DNA of 39,818 bases from contig NZ_KV440954.1 in NCBI RefSeq assembly GCF_001636425.1, positions 1,810 to 41,627 of the forward strand. Direction: 5' to 3'. Of the stretch, positions 31,233 through 37,398 are shown piece after piece. A program made the translations under genes and the position numbers. How positions within the stretch are numbered: the stretch's first letter is position 1; every line of letters begins with the position of its first letter. The notes under the pieces were generated by a model that was not told the DNA's origin, ran no database searches, and worked only from the letters and a program-made list of their open reading frames with translations. Source of the DNA: Heyndrickxia acidicola (GTDB lineage Bacteria; Bacillota; Bacilli; Bacillales; Bacillaceae_C).

Positions 31233-31855
31233 TCCTTAATTATGTTGCAAATTTGTACTGGCTCATGAATTATGTATTGAGGATTGGCACTAATTAACAA
31301 CTCCTCAGCTTCAAACCCCCATGTAACAGCTGCACAAGGGACATGAATTTTATTACATGCTTCAATATCTCGAAGCTCGTCACCGATATATAACATTTCA
31401 CTTGGAGTTATTCCTTTTTCTTTCATCAAGCGCAGAATAGCTTTATCTTTGCCAAAGATATTGCTTGCAGTGTAAACGAAATCAAAATTGTCAATTTTAT
31501 TACTATCAAGAAAACTTTTAATGTTTTCTTCGTAATTCGATGATAGTATGCCAATAGTTAATCCATGTTTTTTTAAGTCTCTAAGGACTTCTCTAATACC
31601 ATCAACGCAACCTAGAGTAACAACATCCCTTTTGTACTTCTTTTTCATATCAATTAAAAGCATTGGTAGCTTATACATCGGACATTTCAATGCCTTTAGA
31701 CGATTGGGAATAGAAAGTGTAGACAAGTATTGAACTTCATCATCCCTTATCTTTTTATAGCCATACTTGTCTGCAAAATCATTAAAAAGCTGAATAGCTA
31801 GTGATCTACTGTAAACGAGCGTTCCGTCAAAATCAAAAATAACTGTTTTGAACAT
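31220..31855 (-). CDS. HAD-family phosphatase in the two-component operon
   Basis: A 211-residue haloacid-dehalogenase hydrolase: nucleophile and acid D8 and D10 (FDFDGTL), SS in GILSSN, Lys in FGKDKAIL and acidic motif GDELRD. A helical cap lies at about 15-85. It resembles phosphoglycolate phosphatase/PpaX-type enzymes. First gene of the operon, behind AAAGGATG. Co-translation with the kinase suggests it modulates the signal or dephosphorylates a metabolite, but no substrate can be assigned. Confidence 0.85.
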   Translation of the reverse strand: MFKTVIFDFDGTLVYSRSLAIQLFNDFADKYGYKKIRDDEVQYLSTLSIPNRLKALKCPMYKLPMLLIDMKKKYKRDVVTLGCVDGIREVLRDLKKHGLTIGILSSNYEENIKSFLDSNKIDNFDFVYTASNIFGKDKAILRLMKEKGITPSEMLYIGDELRDIEACNKIHVPCAAVTWGFEAEELLISANPQYIIHEPVQICNIIKECST

Positions 31856-32131
31856 CGGTTAACATCCTTTCGTGTAATTCGTAATCGAATAAGGAGTCCT
31901 GTCCAAATTATTTAAGACGTAATGTTCTATAATTCTTGAAAAGATTAAATTTATTTCTCCCCAACTACTGACATTAATCATCAAAATTAACTAGGATTCG
32001 CTATTATTGTAAAGGGAATACCCCCATTTATAAAGAGACTTTAGCATTGTAATTTAGCAAAAAGGCCCTCCTTTAGGGAGTGTTTAAGAAAGTTTTTCAT
32101 AACATGTGCCGTCTAAATAGAATTATAGATT

Positions 32132-32180
32132 ATACCATTTTATATTTAACTCGGGAAGGGTTAATTTTTTAACCCTTCCC
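32132..32180 (-). promoter_or_regulatory. Promoter and perfect palindrome for the HAD/kinase operon
   Basis: Minus-strand TATAAT (32132-32137) with TTCCCG 17 bases upstream as -35. The -35 overlaps the 28-base perfect palindrome at 32153-32180 (GGGAAGGGTTAA, TTTT, TTAACCCTTCCC). A protein bound there would act directly on this promoter. It is 220 bases from the rep promoter. Confidence 0.7.
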
Positions 32181-32235
32181 TAAATTTGTCGAAGCTTATA
32201 CTATATAGATAATCATTATGATTCATTATCGAATC

Positions 32236-32420
32236 TTAATATAAAGGGGAAAGACAGATCGGTTCAGTTTATCAATTTATTTATCGTTCCGGCCAAAAAC
32301 CAAAATATAATCGTTTATGAATATCCATTTCATACTAAAAAATCGAAAGATATAGTTAATATAAAAAAAGATTCACCAATTATGGAGAATCTTGCAAAAG
32401 AATATGTTTTCATTTTGTGA
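32236..32420 (+). pseudogene. Fragment of a replication gene
   Basis: TTAATATAAAGG followed by GGAAAGACAGATCGGTTC repeats the rep gene at 32991-33040 nearly base for base for about 50 bases (residues NIKGKDRSV). The frame then continues with unrelated residues to TGA 32418-32420 and has no start codon. It looks like a remnant of a second rep gene or a local duplication. Confidence 0.6.
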
Positions 32421-32435
32421 ATTTAATAGTATAAT
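32407..32435 (+). promoter_or_regulatory. Rep promoter
   Basis: TTTTCA (32407-32412), 17 bases, TATAAT (32430-32435). The leader to the rep start would be about 240 bases and includes the antisense target. Confidence 0.65.
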
Positions 32436-32459
32436 TGGAGACATTAAACAATACATAGA

Positions 32460-32540
32460 ACAGAAGAAACCCCTTAAACCTGAAAACTTTGGCGAGTCGA
32501 AGGTTTAAGGGGCCCCGGTAATTCAAGACAATTAATTTGT
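32460..32540 (-). ncRNA. Antisense RNA in the rep leader
   Basis: On the minus strand TTGAAA (32570-32575), exactly 17 bases, TATAAT (32547-32552). Transcription from about 32540 runs into the stem CCCCTTAAACCT / AGGTTTAAGGGG (32512 to 32470) followed by TTTCTTCTG, giving an RNA of about 75-80 bases complementary to the rep leader. This is the layout of copy-control antisense RNAs such as that of the RepA_N plasmid pSK41. Confidence 0.75.
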
Positions 32541-32683
32541 ACCCTCATTATAACTGAGATAAGCTTTGTTTTCAATAAGAAAACTTATTTTATTTAAGTT
32601 TATTAGAGTACAAATACAAATGGTCTTAAATTACCCATCTCTTTCTATGTTTCATTCAAACTAGAAAAGGAAGGGTTTTTATT

Positions 32684-33796
32684 ATGTCTGAAATGATACA
32701 GGTAAAAGTTGAAGCAAAGAAAATTGTACTGGATTGGATGAGTTCTAATGCATTCATCCAAGTAAATAAAAGCTTATTAAGGAAGATCGGGGATACCAAT
32801 ACCATTTTGCTTTCTGAAACAATTCGCCAATATGAAAGATGGGAGCAAAAAGGAAAGCTGCAGGATGATGGTTCTTTTTATTGGATTCAAATGGATTGTG
32901 AGATTGAAACTGGTTATAGCCGATCCACCCAGCAAAGAGCCTATAAAGATATGGAAAAGCGTGGTTTATTAAAGACCTATAATAAGCAGTTTAATATAAA
33001 GGGGAAAGACAGATCGGTTCGGTTTATCAAATTATTTTTCCCTGCGATTGCAAATTTAATGTTCAGTGATGATACAGAAATCATTGAATCTATTAGAAAT
33101 AAGTATGCTGATCTGAAAGAAAAAAATCAGGATTCAAAGAATAAATCAAAGGAAAAAAGCATGATTCATTTTGAATCATCCCTTGATATGACTGGAATGA
33201 TTCAAAATGAATCATCTGGATGGGTCAAAATGAATCATCTGGATGATTCAAAATGGATCACAAATAAAAAAGATAGTTCTATTAAAAAAGATAAATCTAT
33301 TAAAAAAGATATAAAGAATCTATCTATCCAGGATGAAGTGAAGAAATTAAATATACCTTCTTCCATTGTGGAGTTCTTAGAAAAGAAGATTGATAGATTG
33401 ATTCTCTTACATATTGCTCCATTAGAAATTCAAATTCTCTTTCAAGAATATGCATCTAAAACGGGTCATGCAGAGTTTCTAAGCGTTCTGAATGATGTTT
33501 TAAAGGTAAATCATTATGAATATGGATTTAAAGCCTATATGACGGCTTCTTTGAAGAATTATCTTACCAACAGAAGTAAAAAAGAATCGATGGACGATTC
33601 TAAAGCATCTAAGCCAATCAGAACAGAGAAATCGACCATCATTGATGATCTGGAAAAGGGTGTATCGGAAAAATCTTTTGAATGGACGGATGAAGGAAGA
33701 TTAAAGGCTGCTCGATTAAAAGCAAGGCATCAGCCCCATAATTTAACGGATGAAGATCGAAAAATTTTAATTCAAGCCGGGGAAAAAATTTCTTGA
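32684..33796 (+). CDS. Plasmid replication initiator
   Basis: A 370-residue protein with an N-terminal winged-helix region (TETGYSRSTQQRAYKDMEKR preceded by IQMDCEI), a low-complexity Lys/Ser middle encoded by iterons (about 160-200), and a helical C-terminal part (DEVKKLNIPSSIVEFLEKK, then AYMTASLKNYLTN). The presence of direct repeats inside the gene is a hallmark of RepA_N-like and other Bacillus theta plasmids, in which the gene contains the origin. AAGGAAGGG lies ahead of the ATG. The family name is inferred from architecture; similarity to DnaD-like proteins is also possible. Confidence 0.75.
   Translation: MSEMIQVKVEAKKIVLDWMSSNAFIQVNKSLLRKIGDTNTILLSETIRQYERWEQKGKLQDDGSFYWIQMDCEIETGYSRSTQQRAYKDMEKRGLLKTYNKQFNIKGKDRSVRFIKLFFPAIANLMFSDDTEIIESIRNKYADLKEKNQDSKNKSKEKSMIHFESSLDMTGMIQNESSGWVKMNHLDDSKWITNKKDSSIKKDKSIKKDIKNLSIQDEVKKLNIPSSIVEFLEKKIDRLILLHIAPLEIQILFQEYASKTGHAEFLSVLNDVLKVNHYEYGFKAYMTASLKNYLTNRSKKESMDDSKASKPIRTEKSTIIDDLEKGVSEKSFEWTDEGRLKAARLKARHQPHNLTDEDRKILIQAGEKIS
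33161..33262 (+). repeat. Iterons inside rep: candidate replication origin
   Basis: Three adjacent 23-base units at 33197, 33220 and 33243 (ATGATTCAAAATGAATCATC and variants), plus a palindromic relative at 33161-33180 (ATGATTCATTTTGAATCATC). Each unit contains the inverted pair GATTC / GAATC, so Rep may bind as a dimer. A/T-rich DNA follows at 33263-33320, suitable for melting. Confidence 0.8.
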
Positions 33797-33802
33797 ATAG
33801 AG

Positions 33803-33865
33803 TTCACTTAATGAGAACAGAATGCTATAATCAATATTAACAAAAACATTAACATTAATAATCAG
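33803..33865 (+). promoter_or_regulatory. Promoter with hexad operator ahead of the par genes
   Basis: TTCACT (33803-33808), 17 bases, TATAAT (33826-33831), then AATATTAACA, AAACATTAACATT and AATAAT up to the ribosome site region. The same layout occurs at 10922-10974. Confidence 0.75.
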
Positions 33866-33877
33866 GAGCAGTTCAAA

Positions 33878-33949
33878 TTGGGAGAACGGACAGGATTAAT
33901 AACATGGGTGTGGATCAATAAAAGTCTAATATTCTTAAAGGATTTTTAG
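33878..33949 (+). CDS. Possible leader peptide (23 aa)
   Basis: TTG 33878 follows CAGGAGCAG. Reads MGERTGLITWVWINKSLIF. It may be a chance frame. It is the first frame after the hexad-controlled promoter, so it is noted. Confidence 0.22.
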   Translation: MGERTGLITWVWINKSLIFLKDF

Positions 33950-33967
33950 CTATCAGGAGGGAAAGAA

Positions 33968-34114
33968 ATGAGAGTAAATCTTTTCTTATCGCCTGAAGAC
34001 CTGCGTAACATTAAATTGATCTACACCTCATATCTTCCAAAGGATGGGGAAAATAATACTGAAATCGAAATGGATTCAGTATTAATGTGTTGTCTGGATA
34101 AAGTTCACGATTAA
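33968..34114 (+). CDS. Small RHH-like protein (48 aa)
   Basis: AGGAGGG precedes ATG 33968. Reads MRVNLFLSPEDLRNIKLIYT, a beta strand and helix as in ribbon-helix-helix proteins, then a helix near the end (MDSVLMCCLDKVHD). It lies in the par operon, upstream of parA. Too short for many gene finders. It may help regulate the operon. Confidence 0.55.
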   Translation: MRVNLFLSPEDLRNIKLIYTSYLPKDGENNTEIEMDSVLMCCLDKVHD

Positions 34115-34181
34115 TTGATTAGCAGAATAAAACAGGCCAAAGAAGGGTGTTTATGTAACTAATTGTACTGGGGGCTTATAT

Positions 34182-34973
34182 ATGGCAAAGGTTATAACAT
34201 TTGGCATCCAGAAGGGTGGAGTAGGGAAAAGCACTACTTCCGGTATTATCTCCTACCTTCTGGCAAGTGAAGGATTTAAAACATTAGTAGTAGATATGGA
34301 TTCGCAAGGGAATGTTACAGATTTATTGACGAACATGGAACCGGATGAATTCGCTGGACAAACGATTCTTGAAGCATTTGAGGAAGAAAACATAAAACCT
34401 TATATACATAAAGTCACCGATAAATTACATGTTGTCCCTGCTGATGATTATTTAGCAACTTTAGCTAGGTTACTTTATTCAAATTATAAAAACCGAAATA
34501 TCTCATTAGCTTTAAATGATTTATTAGAGCCAATTAAAGATGATTATGATTTTATTATCATCGATACACCACCATCTTTATCGGAACCGATGGTAAATGC
34601 AGTTTGCTCCAGTGACTATGTAGTGATCTTGGCGGAAAGTTCTAAATGGGCGTTTACAGCTATTCCAAGATTCATGGAAACCGTTGAATATGCAAAGGAA
34701 AATGTGAATCCTAAAGTTGAAATAGCGGGCATACTAAGAACCATGAATGATGTCAGGAGAGCAGATTCTAAAGCATTCGTTGAATTGATCGGAGAAGAAT
34801 ATTCTAACTTAGTTTTTGAAACCATCATAAGAAGAAAAGCTGCTACTGGCAGGATTGCGATTGATGGGTTATTCGAAAATAAGGAAATTAAGGAAGCCCT
34901 AGACCAATATATTCTTTTTTATGATGAATTGAAAACGAGAATAGGAGTGAACCAAAATGTCCAAAGCAAATGA
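34182..34973 (+). CDS. parA: ParA-type partition ATPase
   Basis: A 263-residue deviant-Walker ATPase: KGGVGKSTTSG at residues 11-21, switch DMDSQGN and Walker B FIIIDTPPS. There is no N-terminal helix-turn-helix, so it belongs to the short (type Ib, delta-like) ParA group whose partner is usually an RHH protein, as seen here. It uses the nucleoid as a matrix to distribute plasmid copies. A ribosome site GGGGG lies ahead and the stop overlaps the partner gene. Confidence 0.9.
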   Translation: MAKVITFGIQKGGVGKSTTSGIISYLLASEGFKTLVVDMDSQGNVTDLLTNMEPDEFAGQTILEAFEEENIKPYIHKVTDKLHVVPADDYLATLARLLYSNYKNRNISLALNDLLEPIKDDYDFIIIDTPPSLSEPMVNAVCSSDYVVILAESSKWAFTAIPRFMETVEYAKENVNPKVEIAGILRTMNDVRRADSKAFVELIGEEYSNLVFETIIRRKAATGRIAIDGLFENKEIKEALDQYILFYDELKTRIGVNQNVQSK

Positions 34974-35289
34974 CATTAAAAATAAATTATTGAGTGGCAG
35001 AAGAGATCCCCGACAGTCTTTAATGGGAGGTTCTGTACAAGCTGAACCTAATAATAATAATGATGTAAATGTTAACCCGATTACAAATGTTAATATTAAT
35101 AATGATGTTGATAAAATTCTTAATAAGAAAAATGTGAAATCAGATAAATTACTGGTTGGTATCTATTTTAAACCGGAAGTAAAAAGAGCATTAGATAAAC
35201 TGCAGCAAAGAGAAGGTAAAGGGGCTAAATCAGAATTTGTAAATGACATAGTAGAATGGGCATTAAAACAAAAAGGTTATCTCCAATGA
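34957..35289 (+). CDS. RHH centromere-binding protein (ParB-like)
   Basis: A 110-residue partner of ParA, starting inside its gene with GGAGTG ahead. The C-terminal 45 residues form an RHH domain (KLLVGIYFKPEVKRALDKLQ, then SEFVNDIVEWALKQKGYL). The N terminus is basic and disordered (KNKLLSGRRDPRQSLMGG) and may stimulate ParA. Residues 32-53 (NNNNDVNVNP, NVNINNDVD) are encoded by a hexad array (35046-35105), so the protein may bind inside its own gene. It is the best candidate for the dispersed AATRTT hexads, as omega is for its heptads in pSM19035. Confidence 0.78.
   Translation: MSKANDIKNKLLSGRRDPRQSLMGGSVQAEPNNNNDVNVNPITNVNINNDVDKILNKKNVKSDKLLVGIYFKPEVKRALDKLQQREGKGAKSEFVNDIVEWALKQKGYLQ
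35046..35105. repeat. Hexad array inside the RHH gene
   Basis: AATAATAATAATGATGTAAA, TGTTAACC, then ACAAATGTTAATATTAATAA. In-frame, giving Asn/Val/Ile-rich protein. It shows that a DNA site has been accommodated in a coding region. Confidence 0.6.
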
Positions 35290-35303
35290 AAAATTTACCT
35301 ACA

Positions 35304-35336
35304 AAGAAAAAGGTTCTCGATTTGTGAGCCTTTTTT
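35304..35336 (+). terminator. Terminator of the par operon
   Basis: AAAAAGGTTCTC / GTGAGCCTTTTT stem with T-run. Confidence 0.8.
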
Positions 35337-35426
35337 TCTTATTTTACCTTTTAAAAAGACATATTTGTAAATGCGTTTCACAAAATGAAAACTTTATACT
35401 ATGATCATGGAAGGGGAAAAGTACAA

Positions 35427-35618
35427 ATGTTTTTTGAAACAACGAAAATGTGTACTTATTGTGGTAAACAGTTTAGAGAAGAATTACTAAAGCCAATGGT
35501 GAATGATGATAATCCTAATTTAGAAAGAGTTTATTGTCCTAGTTGTTTGCCAGAAGTAGAAGACAATATAAAATCCTTACCTTGGGTCAAGAATCAACAT
35601 AAAATCAGTAGGGAATAA
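35427..35618 (+). CDS. Small zinc-ribbon protein (63 aa)
   Basis: GGAAGGGGAAAAG precedes ATG 35427. Two CxxC pairs (CTYCGKQF and CPSCLPEV) spaced by about 28 residues make a zinc ribbon. Related in type to the small zinc protein at 10994. Role unknown. Confidence 0.6.
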   Translation: MFFETTKMCTYCGKQFREELLKPMVNDDNPNLERVYCPSCLPEVEDNIKSLPWVKNQHKISRE

Positions 35619-35700
35619 GTGCGTATACAGAAAGAATGGAAATAAAAGATGGGAGAAGTTCCCTGGATTGAACGATTAGGCAGAGAAAATATACAGTTAA

Positions 35701-35773
35701 AAAGATGATCTTTCTAATATAAATAATAATAATAATATTAATGTTAATAATGAAGTTTTATTAACGAATTGAG
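35701..35773 (+). repeat. 73-bp direct repeat, right copy
   Basis: Partner of 5561-5633 (68 of 73 identical). It contains the hexad core AATAATATTAATGTTAATAA and the common end GAATTGAG. Marks the right limit of the backbone. Confidence 0.85.
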
Positions 35774-35823
35774 TGTGTAGGAAAGGATTCGAAACGACAT
35801 AATTTATATGCAATAGAAACGAG

Positions 35824-35853
35824 AAAAGACCGATTAAACTTAATCAGTCTTTT
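35824..35853. terminator. Hairpin, probable bidirectional terminator
   Basis: AAAAGACcGATTAA / AATCaGTCTTTT stem with a four-base loop. Confidence 0.7.
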
Positions 35854-35921
35854 CGGTTCCGAATATTACTTATTAAACTAACGCACCCGTTACTTGAATA
35901 AGATTTTGCCAAGTATAAGTC

Positions 35922-36101
35922 TTATCTTTGAGTCCTTCTTTTTATAAACAAAGAAATCAATACAAAAATGACCAAAAATATCAATACTTGACCAGTTGAA
36001 TTTTCGCTAAGAAAATTGTGAATGCCATTGGCACGAAGTATGGAACGAATAACAACGGAAAGAATTGCAGCAATCACACAAATCAAGACTCTTTTGCCCA
36101 T
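35922..36101 (-). CDS. Small membrane protein (59 aa)
   Basis: Starts at ATG 36101 behind GGAG. Two hydrophobic helices (VLICVIAAILSVVIRSI and VLIFLVIFVLISLFI) joined by a polar loop, with a basic C terminus (KRRTQR). Coding-like, below usual length cut-offs. Family not recognised. Confidence 0.6.
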   Translation of the reverse strand: MGKRVLICVIAAILSVVIRSILRANGIHNFLSENSTGQVLIFLVIFVLISLFIKRRTQR

Positions 36102-36189
36102 AAAATTTTACTCCATTTTTTTATTTTGTCTTAAATATTTTAAAAGTTATTCAAATTTCTTCAACTAAACTGCTTCGGTAGTGCAACAA

Positions 36190-36846
36190 CTACTTTCCGA
36201 ACAGTCGAGCAAAGAAGCCCTTCTTCGATTCTTGACTCGCTGCTGTTGCCTCTAATTGCGCCTGTTTCAGTTCCTGTGTGGCACGGATCAGTTCCCTTAA
36301 CTGTTCATCACGTTTTTTCGTCAGTTCTTTGTCACGTTCCATGGCCTTATTTTCTCGCTGTTCTTCCCGTCCTATAGTTCAGCGGTCTCCTTCGTTCTCA
36401 CGTTCAATAGCACGTAGTGCCTGCTGTCTCAACATCTCCCGTATTTCTTCCCGTACCTCTTCGAGCGTGTCGTCACGAAAACCAGACAACAATTCCTCTG
36501 TCATTTGTAGCGAGGTAGCAACATGTAACGGCATGTTCTCCTGCTCTGTAGAAGGTTACTCGGGCGAGGGAACGACATGCATTCCCGTTACACCTCGTTC
36601 TCCTAAGGCTATAGAAACGGCATCCTCGAACGTTGTTCCCGGCTCGTTTAGAACATCTCTCATTTTCGCTAGGACGGTTATATCACGTTCCACGAAGGCT
36701 CTACTGCCTCTTTGACCCTTAACAAATTCATAATCATGTTCCTCTAGGTGAAGACAATATTTTCTCAATGTGCTGTGACCGATTTGTAATCTCTCGGCAA
36801 CTTCTTTCGTCCAGTATGCTCGCTCGTTATGTTCCTCCGTTTTCAC
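36190..36846 (-). pseudogene. MerR-like/DUF3967-type gene with two stops
   Basis: One frame of 219 codons with TAA after HVVPSPE and TGA after ENEGDR. Both are one C-to-T change from Gln (CAA) and Arg (CGA). The N terminus is a MerR/RacA-like helix-turn-helix (KEVAERLQIGHSTLRKYCLH); the middle is a coiled coil (REEQRENKAMERDKELTKKR); the end is KKGFFARLFGK, an amphipathic tip as in plasmid DUF3967 proteins. The GC content is higher than its neighbours, suggesting separate origin. Expression as a short N-terminal protein (96 aa) remains possible. Confidence 0.75.
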
Positions 36847-37398
36847 CTCGTTCTTGCGTTCTGGTTATGTACAGTATTCGTCATTAACGGTCGAAACCCT
36901 GCCAACACAAAAAAGACCGTCATTGTGACGATCCATAGTTGTTAAACTAAAGCACCCGTTTAAGTACATTTCTTCACAATCTTACTTTCAACAATAAAAA
37001 AAGCTGCCTAAGTAGCCTTGCTACGTAACATAAACCCTGTAAAGTTCAAGAATGTACTAATCGGTCTTATAAATATTTATCTATATTGTCAAAATTAGAA
37101 CAGCAAATTACATGTTCACTCAGATTAGTCGTACCAAGGATTTTAACTCAACAAGGGTAGTTTCTCAATTGCAAATTTAGATAAACAGATGTCCAATCCC
37201 CTTTTATTATTTCTTGTTAACATGACATTCGTTATGTTCAATATGAAATCCAGAAAATAATGAAGAAAGTATTCTACTCTTAAAAAAAGGAACCAACTTT
37301 TAAAAAATGAGCAATTTGATTATTACAGTTACCCAGTCCTATTTCTTATGAATGAATACTCTATTGACGTAGTTAAAATAAAATTAGGAGTGAATTTT
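36847..37398. other. Intergenic, no gene seen
   Basis: Contains a leftward terminator-like hairpin (CGTCA / TGACG followed by GTCTTTTTT on the minus strand, about 36912-36932), a degenerate CTAAC/GTTAG element near 36952, the hairpin GTAGC-ctt-GCTAC at about 37011-37023, and the ribosome site AGGAGTGA of the next gene. Confidence 0.5.

Noticed and set aside
31860-32130. Possible gene between the HAD gene and the palindrome
   Set aside because: No frame of useful length with a ribosome site; only a weak stem near 32063-32085.
33161-33262. Repeats considered as a CRISPR array
   Set aside because: Units are contiguous without spacers and lie inside the rep gene; no cas genes in the window.
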